Shown: positions 32,870 to 43,424, counted from the first letter of the stretch. The stretch: DNA of 64,000 nucleotides from Pseudomonas taetrolens (GCF_900475285.1 NZ_LS483370.1:820001-884000); one strand, 5' to 3'. The notes: a model not told the origin generated them from the sequence alone. Translations and numbers: made by a program.

Positions 32870-33045
32870 CGGATGCTCCTTTGATTAAAGAAACATAAAA
32901 GCAGGTTGTATTTTTTTTCGCAATCTGCATAATTGCCGACCTCTTTCTGCAGTGGAAGTGATGCCCCGCCTGCCGAAGAATCTTGCCGTTGAACGGACGC
33001 GCTGACCCGAGCCCCCGATAGCGTCTGTATCCGGCTGCCTTTGAC

Positions 33046-33074
33046 TTGTCAAAGTACGCACTATTCAGTAAGAT
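33046..33074 (+). promoter_or_regulatory. Promoter of rplM-rpsI
   Basis: TTGTCA at 33046-33051 and TAAGAT at 33069-33074 are separated by 17 bases, a sigma-70 type match 40 bases upstream of rplM. Transcription start is estimated near 33081. Confidence 0.55.
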
Positions 33075-33115
33075 CCGCCGTCTAATTTACAGGGCGGCCC
33101 CTGAGGCTATAAAGA

Positions 33116-33544
33116 ATGAAAACTTTTACTGCTAAACCGGAAACAGTTAAGCGCGACTGGTTTGTCGTCGACGCTGCCGGCCAGACACTGGGTCGTCTGG
33201 CCACCGAAATCGCTAGCCGTCTGCGTGGCAAGCACAAGCCTGAATTCACTCCGCACGTTGACACCGGTGACTACATCGTTGTTATCAATGCCGAGCAGAT
33301 TCGTGTCACTGGTGCTAAAACCTCTGACAAAATGTACTACTCTCACTCCGGTTTCCCGGGCGGGATTAAGTCGATCAACTTCGAAAAGCTGATCGCCAAA
33401 GCTCCTGAGCGCGTGATCGAGACCGCGGTTAAAGGCATGCTGCCTAAAAACCCGCTGGGTCGCGACATGTACCGTAAGCTGAAAGTCTATGCGGGCGCTG
33501 CTCACCCTCATACTGCTCAGCAGCCCCAAGAACTGAAGTTTTAA
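33116..33544 (+). CDS. rplM: 50S ribosomal protein L13
   Basis: A 142-residue primary rRNA-binding protein of the large subunit. [59 protein letters not shown] is the universally conserved L13 start; [22 protein letters not shown] near the C-terminus matches too. The ATG at 33116 follows GAGG, and 14 bases separate it from rpsI. Confidence 0.98.
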   Translation: MKTFTAKPETVKRDWFVVDAAGQTLGRLATEIASRLRGKHKPEFTPHVDTGDYIVVINAEQIRVTGAKTSDKMYYSHSGFPGGIKSINFEKLIAKAPERVIETAVKGMLPKNPLGRDMYRKLKVYAGAAHPHTAQQPQELKF

Positions 33545-33558
33545 CGGAATAGTTCATT

Positions 33559-33951
33559 ATGTCGGCGACTCAAAACTACGGCACTGGCCGTCGTAAGACT
33601 GCAACCGCACGCGTTTTCCTGCGTCCGGGTACTGGTAACATCTCCATCAACAACCGCTCCCTGGATAACTTCTTCGGCCGCGAAACTGCCCGCATGGTAG
33701 TTCGTCAGCCGCTGGAATTGACTGAGACTGTCGAGAAGTTCGACATCTTCGTTACCGTTATCGGCGGTGGTGTAAGTGGTCAAGCTGGCGCAATCCGCCA
33801 CGGTATCACTCGCGCCCTGATGCAGTATGACGAAACTCTGCGTGGCGCTCTGCGCAAAGCAGGCTTCGTAACTCGCGATGCTCGTGAAGTTGAACGTAAG
33901 AAAGTCGGTCTGCGTAAAGCGCGTAAGCGTCCGCAGTACTCGAAGCGTTAA
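33559..33951 (+). CDS. rpsI: 30S ribosomal protein S9
   Basis: A 130-residue small-subunit protein whose C-terminal tail, [12 protein letters not shown], reaches the P-site tRNA. The start [28 protein letters not shown] and the [23 protein letters not shown] block are typical. It completes the rplM-rpsI operon and is followed by a strong terminator. Confidence 0.98.
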   Translation: MSATQNYGTGRRKTATARVFLRPGTGNISINNRSLDNFFGRETARMVVRQPLELTETVEKFDIFVTVIGGGVSGQAGAIRHGITRALMQYDETLRGALRKAGFVTRDAREVERKKVGLRKARKRPQYSKR

Positions 33952-33971
33952 TTCGCAGCTTCGTTCAAAAG

Positions 33972-34003
33972 CGCCCAGTCTCCTTCGGAGCTGGGCGTTT
34001 TTT
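33972..34003 (+). terminator. Terminator of rplM-rpsI
   Basis: CGCCCAG and CTGGGCG with an inner CTCC/GGAG extension form a long stem followed by TTTTTT. It lies 20 bases after rpsI. Confidence 0.95.
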
Positions 34004-34031
34004 ATGGGCGGTACTTTTTGTCTGTGACAAC

Positions 34032-34058
34032 TTGCCACATCTGTCTAGTGCCTATACT
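34032..34058 (+). promoter_or_regulatory. Candidate promoter of petABC
   Basis: TTGCCA at 34032-34037 and TATACT at 34053-34058, spacing 15. The -10 is a good match but the spacing is short; the transcript would have a roughly 140-base leader. Confidence 0.35.
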
Positions 34059-34204
34059 ACAAGGCTTGCAGCCGACCGAGAGCGGTAATTACCTTGTCAG
34101 AGTAGGGGCTTTTCATTACCATTCTGCAAAATTTTTATAAGTTCAGATTTTTACTTAGTAGACGCCTGATTTAACAGGCCACAAAGCTGATGGGAGAGGA
34201 CTGA

Positions 34205-34798
34205 ATGAGCAATGACGGCGTAAATGTCGGCCGGCGTCGCTTCCTCGTAGCAGCCACATCCGTGGTAGGTGCTGCAGGAGCGGTGGGGGCTGCGGTCCCG
34301 TTCGTGGGGTCATGGTTTCCCAGTGCCAAGGCGAAAGCCGCAGGCGCACCGGTGAAAGTGAATATTGCCAAGGTCGAGCCAGGTCAGCAGATGATTGCTG
34401 AGTGGCGTGGTCAGCCGGTATTCATCGTACGCCGCACCGAGGAGATCCTGGCAAATCTGAAGAAGATTGAGGGACAGCTTGCTGATCCTGATTCCAAGCA
34501 ATCTGATCAGCCTGCTTACGTGAATCCAGAGTTGCGGTCGATCAAGCCAGAGATTTTGCTACTGATCGGTATTTGCACCCATTTGGGCTGCTCGCCAACA
34601 TTCCGTCCCGAAGTGGCCCCTGCCGATCTGGGCAAGGATTGGGTCGGTGGTTATTTCTGTCCTTGTCATGGTTCGCACTATGATTTGGCTGGCCGTGTTT
34701 ACAAGGCCCAACCAGCTCCGTTGAACCTGCCAGTACCGCCCTACTACTATGAGACGGACAACATTGTTGTCGTTGGCCTCGATGGGGAGAACGCGTAA
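34205..34798 (+). CDS. petA: Ubiquinol-cytochrome c reductase iron-sulfur (Rieske) subunit
   Basis: Rieske subunit of the cytochrome bc1 complex, 197 residues. The N-terminal GRRRFLVAATSVVGAAGAVGAAVPFV is the Tat-type membrane anchor. The 2Fe-2S cluster is held by CTHLGC near 125 and CPCHGSH near 145. It moves electrons from quinol to cytochrome c1 in the periplasm. The ATG at 34205 follows GGGAGAGGAC. Its stop overlaps the petB start by one base. Confidence 0.97.
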   Translation: MSNDGVNVGRRRFLVAATSVVGAAGAVGAAVPFVGSWFPSAKAKAAGAPVKVNIAKVEPGQQMIAEWRGQPVFIVRRTEEILANLKKIEGQLADPDSKQSDQPAYVNPELRSIKPEILLLIGICTHLGCSPTFRPEVAPADLGKDWVGGYFCPCHGSHYDLAGRVYKAQPAPLNLPVPPYYYETDNIVVVGLDGENA

Positions 34799-36009
34799 TG
34801 AGCAAGTTCATGGATTGGATTGATGCCCGCTTCCCCGCCACAAAAATGTGGGAAGACCATCTCAGCAAATATTACGCTCCGAAAAACTTCAACTTTTTCT
34901 ACTTCTTTGGCTCCCTCGCATTGCTCGTTCTGGTTAACCAGATCGTCACCGGTGTGTGGCTGACCATGAGTTACACGCCGTCGGCAGAAGAGGCCTTTGC
35001 TTCTGTCGAATACATCATGCGTGACGTTGAGTACGGCTCCATTCTGCGCCTGCTGCACTCCACAGGAGCGTCGGCATTCTTTATCGTGGTTTACCTGCAC
35101 ATGTTCCGTGGCTTGCTCTACGGCTCATACCAGAAGCCGCGAGAGCTGGTCTGGCTGTTTGGCATGATGATCTATCTGGCCCTGATGGCTGAGGCCTTCA
35201 TGGGCTATCTGCTGCCATGGGGTCAAATGTCCTACTGGGGCGCCCAGGTGATCATTTCGCTGTTCGGTGCGATTCCGGTTATCGGTAACGACCTGACTCA
35301 GTGGATTCGTGGTGACTACCTGATTTCCGGCATTACCCTGAACCGCTTCTTTGCCCTGCACGTAGTGGCCTTGCCGATCGTGATTCTGGGGTTGGTGGTG
35401 CTGCACGTTCTGGCCTTGCACGAAGTCGGGTCCAACAACCCGGATGGCGTGGACATCAAGAAGCACAAAGACGAAAACGGCGTACCGCTGGACGGCATTG
35501 CCTTCCATCCGTACTACACCGTGAAAGATATCGTCGGTGTCGTTGTGTTCCTGTTTATCTTCTGCTCGATTGTGTTTTTCTTCCCGGAGATGGGTGGTTA
35601 CTTCCTGGAAAAACCGAACTTTGAGCAGGCGAACGCCTTTAAGACGCCAGAACACATTGCGCCTGTTTGGTACTTCACGCCTTTCTACGCGATCTTGCGT
35701 GCGATCCCGGACAAGCTGCTGGGGGTCATTGCCATGGGCGCCGCGATTGCCGTGCTGTTCGTGCTGCCGTGGCTTGACCGCAGTCCTGTGAAGTCCATGC
35801 GCTACAAAGGCTGGATGAGCAAGATCTGGCTGTGGGTGTTCTGTATCTCGTTCGTGATTCTGGGTGTGTTGGGTGTATTGGCGCCGACCCCGGGCCGTAC
35901 GCTGTTGTCACAGGTCTGCACGTTCCTGTACTTCGCCTACTTCATTCTGATGCCGTTCTACACCCGGCTCGAGAAGACCAAACCGGTTCCGGAAAGGGTG
36001 ACTGGCTGA
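34798..36009 (+). CDS. petB: Cytochrome b of the bc1 complex
   Basis: Membrane subunit of 403 residues binding two b hemes and the quinone pockets. MSKFMDWIDARFPATKMWEDHLSKYYAPKNFNFFYFFGSLAL begins it; heme-ligand regions LLHSTGASAFFIVVYLHMFRG and FALHVVALPIVILGLVVLHV and the Qo-site PYYTV stretch are visible. About eight membrane helices. It overlaps petA and petC by one base each. Confidence 0.97.
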   Translation: MSKFMDWIDARFPATKMWEDHLSKYYAPKNFNFFYFFGSLALLVLVNQIVTGVWLTMSYTPSAEEAFASVEYIMRDVEYGSILRLLHSTGASAFFIVVYLHMFRGLLYGSYQKPRELVWLFGMMIYLALMAEAFMGYLLPWGQMSYWGAQVIISLFGAIPVIGNDLTQWIRGDYLISGITLNRFFALHVVALPIVILGLVVLHVLALHEVGSNNPDGVDIKKHKDENGVPLDGIAFHPYYTVKDIVGVVVFLFIFCSIVFFFPEMGGYFLEKPNFEQANAFKTPEHIAPVWYFTPFYAILRAIPDKLLGVIAMGAAIAVLFVLPWLDRSPVKSMRYKGWMSKIWLWVFCISFVILGVLGVLAPTPGRTLLSQVCTFLYFAYFILMPFYTRLEKTKPVPERVTG

Positions 36010-36788
36010 TGAAAAAGCTATTTGCGGTGTTGATGCTCGCTGTTATGCCTGTATTGTCCTTCGCTGCCGAGCAGGGAGTACAGCTCGACAAGGTCGATAT
36101 TGATGTGTCTGACAAGGCGGCCATGCAGGACGGTGCGCGTACCTTTGCCAACTATTGCATGGGTTGTCACAGCGCCAAGTTCCAGCGTTACGAGCGTGTG
36201 GCTGATGATCTTGGTATTCCTCATGAGGTCATGCTCGATAACCTGGTGTTCACGGGCGCCAAAATTGGCGATCACATGAAGATCGGCATGCAGCCCGACG
36301 ATGCCAAGGCATGGTTCGGTGCTGCACCGCCTGACCTGACGCTGGTGGCCCGTGTACGGGGTACAGACTGGCTTTACAGCTACCTGCGCGCGTTCTATGA
36401 AGACCCGTCACGGCCTTGGGGCGTGAACAACAAGGTCTTCCCGAACGTGGGCATGCCTAACGTTCTGGCGCCGCTGCAAGGTCGTCAGGTTGTAGGTTGC
36501 AAGCAAGTACAGATCGTCGAAGACGGCAAGAAGCAGTATGATCCGTTGACTGGCACGCCTTTGACACATGAAGCGTGCGACCAGCTGACAGTTCTGCCAA
36601 AAACCGGCGCGCTGACTGAAGAGCAGTTCGATGAGAAGATCAAGAATCTTGTGACCTTCCTGGCCTACTCGGCAAACCCGGTGAAGCTGGAGCATCAGCG
36701 AATCGGTACTTACGTTCTGCTCTACCTGGCTTTCTTCTTTGTATTCGCTTATCTGCTCAAGCGCGAATACTGGAAAGATGTGCACTGA
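36009..36788 (+). CDS. petC: Cytochrome c1 of the bc1 complex
   Basis: A 259-residue c-type cytochrome. Signal peptide MKKLFAVLMLAVMPVLSFA; heme motif CMGCH in TFANYCMGCHSAKFQRY; the likely axial methionine lies in NVGMPNVLAPLQGRQ; a C-terminal membrane anchor IGTYVLLYLAFFFVFAYLLKREYWKDVH. The start ATG at 36009 overlaps the petB stop. It donates electrons to periplasmic cytochrome c. Confidence 0.97.
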   Translation: MKKLFAVLMLAVMPVLSFAAEQGVQLDKVDIDVSDKAAMQDGARTFANYCMGCHSAKFQRYERVADDLGIPHEVMLDNLVFTGAKIGDHMKIGMQPDDAKAWFGAAPPDLTLVARVRGTDWLYSYLRAFYEDPSRPWGVNNKVFPNVGMPNVLAPLQGRQVVGCKQVQIVEDGKKQYDPLTGTPLTHEACDQLTVLPKTGALTEEQFDEKIKNLVTFLAYSANPVKLEHQRIGTYVLLYLAFFFVFAYLLKREYWKDVH

Positions 36789-36973
36789 TATCGTTACACG
36801 CATTGCTGTTAATCGTGCGCGCCCGAGGGTGTCTCTGAAAAGGTAACAGTGCAGGACACGTGGCAGGCTGGGGCAACCCCCCTGACTGCCCGGATTCTGC
36901 GGTTATCGGAGACGTTCCTTGGGCGTGTTCGTTTTTCCGCTCCTGATTATTTCAACAAGCGAGGAGGACCGCC

Positions 36974-37591
36974 ATGGGCGTGACCAATCGGTTGGCCTGT
37001 TACTCCGACCCCGCCGACCACTATTCCCACCGAGTACGTATTGTGCTCGCAGAGAAAGGTGTCAGCGCCGAGATCATTAGTGTGGAGGCGGGCCGTCAGC
37101 CGCCGAAACTGATCGAAGTGAACCCCTACGGCAGCCTGCCAACCCTGGTCGATCGTGACCTGGCGTTGTGGGAATCTACCGTGGTAATGGAATATCTGGA
37201 TGAGCGCTATCCGCACCCGCCATTGTTGCCGGTTTACCCGGTGGCGCGTGCCAATAGCCGCTTGCTGATCCATCGCATCCAGCGGGACTGGTGTGCGCTG
37301 GTGGATCTGATTCTGGATTCGCGCACCAAGGAGCCTGCCCGGGTGCAGGCCCGCAAAGAGTTGCGAGAGAGTTTGACCGGCGTTTCTGCATTGTTTGCCG
37401 ACAAACCTTTTTTCCTCAGTGACGAGCAAAGTCTGGTCGACTGCTGTCTGTTGCCGATACTCTGGCGCTTGCCTGTTTTGGGTATTGAATTGCCGCGGCC
37501 GGCCAAGCCGCTGCTTGACTATATGGAGCGCCAGTTTGCGCGTGAGGCTTTCCAGGCGAGTCTGTCTGGTGTCGAACGCGATATGCGCTAA
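36974..37591 (+). CDS. sspA: Stringent starvation protein A
   Basis: A 205-residue GST-fold protein that binds RNA polymerase and modulates transcription under stress. [34 protein letters not shown] shows the thioredoxin-like N-terminal half, with [38 protein letters not shown], the classic SspA block. The ATG at 36974 follows GAGGAGG. Usual partner of sspB, 17 bases downstream, and usual follower of petABC in pseudomonads. Confidence 0.95.
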   Translation: MGVTNRLACYSDPADHYSHRVRIVLAEKGVSAEIISVEAGRQPPKLIEVNPYGSLPTLVDRDLALWESTVVMEYLDERYPHPPLLPVYPVARANSRLLIHRIQRDWCALVDLILDSRTKEPARVQARKELRESLTGVSALFADKPFFLSDEQSLVDCCLLPILWRLPVLGIELPRPAKPLLDYMERQFAREAFQASLSGVERDMR

Positions 37592-37608
37592 GGCTTTAGG
37601 AGCCCTTG

Positions 37609-38022
37609 ATGAATTCAAGTCGACCTTATCTGGTGCGTGCGCTCTATGAGTGGATTGTGGATAACGATTGCACTCCGCACATGCTGGTTAATTCTGACTA
37701 CCCGAAGGTGCAAGTGCCTCAGGGTTTTGCCAGTGACGGGCAAATTGTCCTGAATGTATCGCCCGCTGCCGTGCGCCAACTGCACATGGATAACGACGCT
37801 GTAAGCTTTGAAGGTCGTTTTGGTGGTGTGCCGCACACGCTGTACGTGCCTATGTCGGCGATTCTGGGGGTTTACGCCCGTGAGAATGGCCAGGGCATGG
37901 TGTTCGACCTGGAAGAGTCCCTTGAGGGCGATGACGAGGTTGAGCCGGATGATGATGGGCCGCCATCAGGGACTGAGCCACCAAGACCTACGGGTCGGCC
38001 AAGCCTGAAAGTGGTCAAGTAA
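37609..38022 (+). CDS. sspB: ClpXP adaptor SspB
   Basis: A 137-residue adaptor delivering ssrA-tagged proteins to ClpXP. MNSSRPYLVRALYEWIVDNDCTPHMLV, then VLNVSPAAVRQLHMDNDAVSFEGRFGG form the substrate-binding domain. The acidic linker EGDDEVEPDDDGPP is followed by the ClpX-binding tail (RPSLKVVK). The ATG at 37609 follows AGGAGC. Confidence 0.95.
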   Translation: MNSSRPYLVRALYEWIVDNDCTPHMLVNSDYPKVQVPQGFASDGQIVLNVSPAAVRQLHMDNDAVSFEGRFGGVPHTLYVPMSAILGVYARENGQGMVFDLEESLEGDDEVEPDDDGPPSGTEPPRPTGRPSLKVVK

Positions 38023-38024
38023 TA

Positions 38025-38056
38025 AAAAAAGGCGACCTGCGAGGGTCGCCTTTTTT
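38025..38056. terminator. Bidirectional terminator between sspB and dolP
   Basis: AGGCGACC and GGGTCGCCT form a stem with A/T flanks on both sides, TTTTTT on the plus strand. It serves convergent genes. Confidence 0.93.
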
Positions 38057-38076
38057 ATGCCTGCAAAATCTGTTGG

Positions 38077-39248
<1,172 letters not shown>

Positions 39249-39385
39249 CTATGTGACCTTAAGTAGGGCGGCTGGTCGGGCGTGATCCAGGTATTCCTGA
39301 GTGACTTCCCGGCACAAGAATGTGCAGCCCGCAAAGCAAAGCAAAATCGTTTTAAAAAGGGTGCTGGAATCTGCCTTGCAGCGGT

Positions 39386-39748
39386 TTAGCTGTCAAAGGC
39401 ATTCCGTAGCCAGTTCAAGTGAGGTGTTGCGCTGTCCATTGTGACGACATCAAAGCGGCACGGGCTGTTGGCCCAGCGCGACTCGCGCTGCAAAAAATAC
39501 TGGGCTGCGAGTATCAGCTTTTGACGCTTGCGGGCGTCAATGCTGGCCAGCGCGCCACCCCATTGTGCGTGGTGCCGGTAACGAACTTCGACGAATACTA
39601 CTGTATCGCCGTCAAGCATGACCAGATCCAGCTCGCCACGCTTGCAGAGCCAGTTCTTTGCCAGCAGGCGTAAACCTTGTTGCTCAAGATGCCGTAGCGC
39701 CAGGCGCTCGGCATCCTTGCCAGTCTGCTGGCGTGAGCTGTCGGGCAT
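39386..39748 (-). CDS. yraN: YraN-family (UPF0102) putative endonuclease
   Basis: A 120-residue protein with the PD-(D/E)xK-like block: GKDAERLALRHLEQQGLRLLAKNW, RGELDLVMLDGDTVVFVEVRYR, where E in ERLA, D in ELDLV and E/R in FVEVRYR fit the fold. Family is thought to be a nuclease resembling Holliday-junction resolvases; no activity has been defined. Its ATG at 39748 overlaps the lpoA stop by one base. Confidence 0.9.
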   Translation of the reverse strand: MPDSSRQQTGKDAERLALRHLEQQGLRLLAKNWLCKRGELDLVMLDGDTVVFVEVRYRHHAQWGGALASIDARKRQKLILAAQYFLQRESRWANSPCRFDVVTMDSATPHLNWLRNAFDS

Positions 39749-41526
39749 CAGTAGCGAGTGTCAGGCAGGCGTTGAATCTGGCCGTTCACAAACTCGGCCC
39801 ATGGCAGCTGGCGCTCGACACGTTGGGTCGGGCTCATGCTGAGGCTGCCGGACAAACCGTCTATCCGAGTATCAGGCAGGGCTTTCAGTTGGCCCAGGCT
39901 AGGCGTCAGGCGATAGGCGTCAATGCCCATTGCATAAAGACGGCCCAGGCTGCCGCCGGCTTGTGGCCACTGAGCCGAAACTTGCTGGCGCAACGGGTTG
40001 GCAGGTTCGAGCAGCCATGGTGTTTCACAAAAGCGGACGCCATTCATGTCCTTGTACTGGTTCAGGTCACCGCTGGCGCTGAAAACGTGGGACGTTGCGT
40101 AAACAGGCAGGTCACCTGCGTACTGGTAGTTCAGGGTCGGTTTGATCTGTTGGGCTTGCTGAGGGGTTGCTGCCAGGAAGATGAACTCCAGGTCCTGGCG
40201 GCGTGAAGGCTGTTCTGTGCCCGACTTGCCGGCGTTGCGCAGTTGAACCAGCTCGGCAACCTGTTGTGCCAGTGCGACGGGTTTATCAATGTATTCAATG
40301 CCGACAATGGTGCCGCCGCTGGCTTCCCATTCCTGGCGGAAGGCCTTGAGTACGCGCTCACCCCATTCGCCCTTGGGCACCATGGCGCCAGCGCGAGTCA
40401 GGCCGTCAGCGTGCGCGCGACGGGCCACTTCGCGGGCTTCGTCTTCAGCGGCCAGGCCAAACTGAAACAGCTGCGCCGGGCCTTGTGTGCCCTCGCTGTA
40501 GTTCAGGGCCAGGGTTGTGATCGGCAGTTGCGGACGGCTGCTGAGTTGTTTGACCAGAGGTTTTTCCAGGGGGCCAACCACCAGTTGCACGCCATCGGCC
40601 TGGGCCTGACGGTAGAAGTCATCCAGCGAGGTCAGGCGCGAGCTGTCATAGAACTGAATGCCTGGCGGATTTTGTCCGGCCTGTTGTGCCTGGTAATGCG
40701 CGGCCATGAAACCATCGCGCAGGGCTCTGCTGACAGAAGCCAGCTGGCCGCTCTGTGGTAGCAGCAGGGCGATTTTGGTCAGCGGCTGGCTAGCCAGCTC
40801 CTTGAGCTTGACCAGTGGTGTTGGCAACTGGATAGCTGCCGGGTGAGCCGGGTTTTGCATGCGCCATTGATCAATGGCGTTCTGCTGATCCTGCAAGGTG
40901 CCAGCACTCTTGACTGTCAGGGCCAGCGACATCCAGCCACCCAGCACGTCATTGCCCTGAGGCTGTAGCTGGTCGACCGGTAGTGCTGCAACCAGTGCCC
41001 AGATGGCTTCATTGTTCTGGGTGGCGGCATCGCCAGTCAGATGGGGAGCCATGGCTGCACGTTCGCGAGCGCTGGACAGGAGTTGGTCGTCGGCTTCGAA
41101 TGCACGTGCATGAACGGTATGCGTGCGCACTTGCAAGTCGGTCGGCAGTTCATTGATGCGTGACAGGCTTGGGTGGTTCAAGGCGGTCAATGCCGCTTTG
41201 TGGTCGTTGCGGCTCATCGCCAGTTCGGCTGCCAGCGTACTGGCAAATACTTGCTGGGCGGGCTTGAGTTGCTCCAGCGGAACCTGTGCCAGGATCTGCT
41301 GAGCGCGCTCATTATTCTGTTGGCGAATGGCAAGATCTGCAGCCGACAGGCGCAGTAGAGCGGCCTTTTCCGGATTTGAGGTCTCGGACGCTTGCTGGAG
41401 CAATTGCTCGAGGCTGGCGTCTGGAGTCCGTGGGAGTTCGCCAAGGCTGGACGAGGGCGAGCTGGCGCAAGCCGCCAGCAAGGCAGCAAGGCAGAGGGCA
41501 GTGAACAGCCGCAGGCAAGCGATCAT
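39748..41526 (-). CDS. lpoA: Penicillin-binding protein activator LpoA
   Basis: Outer-membrane lipoprotein of 592 residues that activates the class A penicillin-binding protein PBP1A. Lipobox in LCLAALLAACASSPSS; a helical TPR-like N-terminal half (residues 45-260); then a periplasmic-binding-like C-terminal half (IALLLPQSGQLASVSRALRDGFMAAHYQAQ, VVGPLEKPLVKQLSS, GVRFCETPWLL). Divergent to rsmI across 215 bases. Confidence 0.93.
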   Translation of the reverse strand: MIACLRLFTALCLAALLAACASSPSSSLGELPRTPDASLEQLLQQASETSNPEKAALLRLSAADLAIRQQNNERAQQILAQVPLEQLKPAQQVFASTLAAELAMSRNDHKAALTALNHPSLSRINELPTDLQVRTHTVHARAFEADDQLLSSARERAAMAPHLTGDAATQNNEAIWALVAALPVDQLQPQGNDVLGGWMSLALTVKSAGTLQDQQNAIDQWRMQNPAHPAAIQLPTPLVKLKELASQPLTKIALLLPQSGQLASVSRALRDGFMAAHYQAQQAGQNPPGIQFYDSSRLTSLDDFYRQAQADGVQLVVGPLEKPLVKQLSSRPQLPITTLALNYSEGTQGPAQLFQFGLAAEDEAREVARRAHADGLTRAGAMVPKGEWGERVLKAFRQEWEASGGTIVGIEYIDKPVALAQQVAELVQLRNAGKSGTEQPSRRQDLEFIFLAATPQQAQQIKPTLNYQYAGDLPVYATSHVFSASGDLNQYKDMNGVRFCETPWLLEPANPLRQQVSAQWPQAGGSLGRLYAMGIDAYRLTPSLGQLKALPDTRIDGLSGSLSMSPTQRVERQLPWAEFVNGQIQRLPDTRY

Positions 41527-41741
41527 GTAGTGTTCCTGTTACTCGATCAAATAAGTGGGGAAGTGTACCCAAGCACTGGCCCGGGCGCGATGTTACAGGT
41601 GATAAAGCTGAATATTAGATGTGATATGCGGGGTGTGACCGTGAAAGTTTGCAGATAAGCGTTCCCGTGCATGCCGGTGGGTGCGTTCAACAGGGTGCTA
41701 CGCGCTACAATGGTGCCTTTAACTCTTATGAGGTGCGCGTT

Positions 41742-42617
41742 TTGACTGCTCCAGGTAATTTGAATTCCGTTGTCGGCTCACTTTATGTGGTGGCCACGCC
41801 CATCGGTAACCTGGACGACATCAGTGCGCGTGCACTTAAAGTGTTGCGTGACGTCTCGCTGATTGCGGCCGAAGACACTCGGCACTCCCTGCGGTTGCTG
41901 CAGTATTTTGGTATTTCGACCCCGCTGGGTGCCTGCCACGAGCACAACGAGCGCGATGAGGGTAGTCGGTTTATTCAGCGCCTGTTGGCGGGCGAAGATG
42001 TTGCACTGATCTCTGATGCCGGTACGCCGTTGATCTCGGATCCTGGCTATCACCTGGTGCGCCAGGCACGAGCGGCCGGTGTGCAAGTCGTGCCCGTGCC
42101 GGGTGCGTGCGCCTTGATTGCTGCGTTGTCTGCGGCGGGGCTGCCGTCTGATCGTTTTATCTTTGAGGGGTTTCTGCCGGCCAAGGCCGTCGGACGTCGT
42201 TCGCGCCTGGAGTTACTCAAAGAAGAGCCGCGTACGCTGATTTTTTATGAGGCGCCTCACCGTATTCTTGAGTGTTTGCAAGATCTGGAGCTGGTGTTTG
42301 GTCCTGAGCGCCCGGCGCTGCTGGCGCGTGAGCTGACCAAAACCTTCGAAACGCTGAAGGGTTTGCCCCTGTCCGAGTTGCGCGCTTTTGTCGAAGGTGA
42401 CAGTAATCAGCAGCGCGGAGAGTGCGTGGTTCTGGTTGCCGGGTGGACCCCTCCTGAAACAGATGAGGTCGTCAGTACAGAAGCCATGCGTATCCTCGAC
42501 TTGTTACTTAAAGAGATGCCGCTCAAGCGTGCCGCAGCACTTGCTGCCGAGATCACCGGCGAGCGCAAGAATGTTTTGTATCAAGTGGCGCTGGAAAAAC
42601 AAAAGGCGACTGATTGA
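41742..42617 (+). CDS. rsmI: 16S rRNA 2'-O-ribose C1402 methyltransferase RsmI
   Basis: A 291-residue SAM enzyme modifying C1402 of 16S rRNA. The block GSLYVVATPIGNLDDISARALKVLRDVSLIAAEDTRHSLRLLQYFG near the start, and ISDAGTPLISDPGYHLVRQARA and VPVPGACALIAALSAAGLP are strongly diagnostic. I start it at a TTG at 41742 with GAGG 8 bases upstream, giving MTAPGNLNS. A GTG at 41733 is the alternative. First gene of the divergent pair with lpoA. Confidence 0.95.
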   Translation: MTAPGNLNSVVGSLYVVATPIGNLDDISARALKVLRDVSLIAAEDTRHSLRLLQYFGISTPLGACHEHNERDEGSRFIQRLLAGEDVALISDAGTPLISDPGYHLVRQARAAGVQVVPVPGACALIAALSAAGLPSDRFIFEGFLPAKAVGRRSRLELLKEEPRTLIFYEAPHRILECLQDLELVFGPERPALLARELTKTFETLKGLPLSELRAFVEGDSNQQRGECVVLVAGWTPPETDEVVSTEAMRILDLLLKEMPLKRAAALAAEITGERKNVLYQVALEKQKATD

Positions 42618-42715
42618 TCTGATCGGTTAGTGGCGTTTTGATGCTGGGCGGTCTTTGCGCGTGCATGCAAGGGCTTTAAGTCGGGTGGTTGAAGATGCCA
42701 TCCGGCTTTTAATGC

Positions 42716-42743
42716 TTGTTCTATACACGCTGTACAGTTAATC
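42716..42743 (+). promoter_or_regulatory. Candidate promoter of rnpB
   Basis: TTGTTC at 42716-42721 and TTAATC at 42738-42743, spacing 16, just before the RNase P RNA 5' end near 42752. A near-dyad, CTATACA-CGC-TGTACAG, lies in the spacer. Confidence 0.4.
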
Positions 42744-42751
42744 TTTGCGGC

Positions 42752-43107
42752 GGAGAGTCGATTGGACAGTCGCTGCCCTCTATGAAAATTAGGGGGGGGA
42801 GGAAAGTCCGGGCTCCATAGGGCGAAGTGCCAGGTAATGCCTGGGAGGCGTGAGCCTACGGAAAGTGCCACAGAAAATAACCGCCTAAGCGCTTCGGCGC
42901 CGGTAAGGGTGAAAAGGTGCGGTAAGAGCGCACCGCACGACTGGCAACAGTTCGTGGCTAGGTAAACCCCACTTGGAGCAAGACCAAATAGGGTTCCAAG
43001 GCGTGGCCCGCGCTGGAACCGGGTAGGTTGCTAAAGATGTCCAGTGATGGCCATCGTAGACGAATGACTGTTCACGACAGAACCCGGCTTACAGATCGAC
43101 TCTCCAC
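42752..43107 (+). ncRNA. rnpB: RNase P RNA (class A)
   Basis: Catalytic RNA of RNase P. The ends GGAGAGTCGAT and ATCGACTCTCC (about 43095-43105) pair as helix P1. The conserved GAGGAAAGTCCGGGCTCC core lies at 42799-42816, and later blocks such as GGTAAGGGTGAAAAGGTGCGGTAAGAG and AGACGAATGACTGTTCACGACAGAACCCGGCTTA complete the universal pattern. About 355 bases. It sits between rsmI and mraZ, as in other pseudomonads. A 19-bp near-perfect palindrome at 43118-43136, without a T-run, may mark its 3' end. Confidence 0.97.
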
Positions 43108-43136
43108 CTTATTTCCTCTGCCTGCACTGCAGGCAG

Positions 43137-43361
43137 ATTGCTATATGAAAGACTCGCTTTATCCCCCTCGTTATACCTCGCTAGAAAAAGCCTCTGTGTA
43201 ATGCCAAAAAGTTCTTACTCTTAACAAACTACTTTAAGTTTGGAGCTCAGAGCTTTGAGTTTGTTGCGCATAGCAGGTCTAAAAAAACTTTCATTTAGTG
43301 CCCTCCGCCCATTTCTTCTCCTAAATCTCCGTTATGTAAGGATTTTCCTTCAGGCCGCGCC
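43137..43361. other. Spacer between rnpB and the mra promoter
   Basis: About 225 A/T-rich bases without a plausible ORF. The mra promoter follows; nothing else recognised. Confidence 0.5.
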
Positions 43362-43391
43362 TTGACGGTGTGGTGGGCGCATTCCTATAGT
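43362..43391 (+). promoter_or_regulatory. Promoter of the dcw cluster (Pmra)
   Basis: TTGACG at 43362-43367 and TATAGT at 43386-43391, spacing 18, form a good sigma-70 match. Start would be near 43398, about 68 bases upstream of mraZ. Confidence 0.7.
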
Positions 43392-43399
43392 GTGCGCAA

Positions 43400-43424
43400 G
43401 TGGCGAAAAGTGGCATAAAGTGGG
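43400..43424 (+). promoter_or_regulatory. MraZ operator repeats
   Basis: GTGG at 43400, 43410 and 43420 gives three direct repeats exactly 10 bases apart (GTGGCGAAAA, GTGGCATAAA, GTGGG), just after the predicted start of transcription. This matches the TGG-type direct repeats bound by MraZ, which represses its own operon. Confidence 0.72.

Noticed and set aside
42721..42737. A LexA-like box (CTATACA-CGC-TGTACAG) before rnpB
   Set aside because: The arms are one base apart from symmetry and do not fit the CTGT-N8-ACAG spacing; it lies in the rnpB promoter spacer, and SOS control of RNase P RNA is not expected.
43118..43136. Terminator after rnpB
   Set aside because: The palindrome CTGCCTGCACTGCAGGCAG has no T-run; it is kept only as a possible 3' processing mark, not a true Rho-independent terminator.
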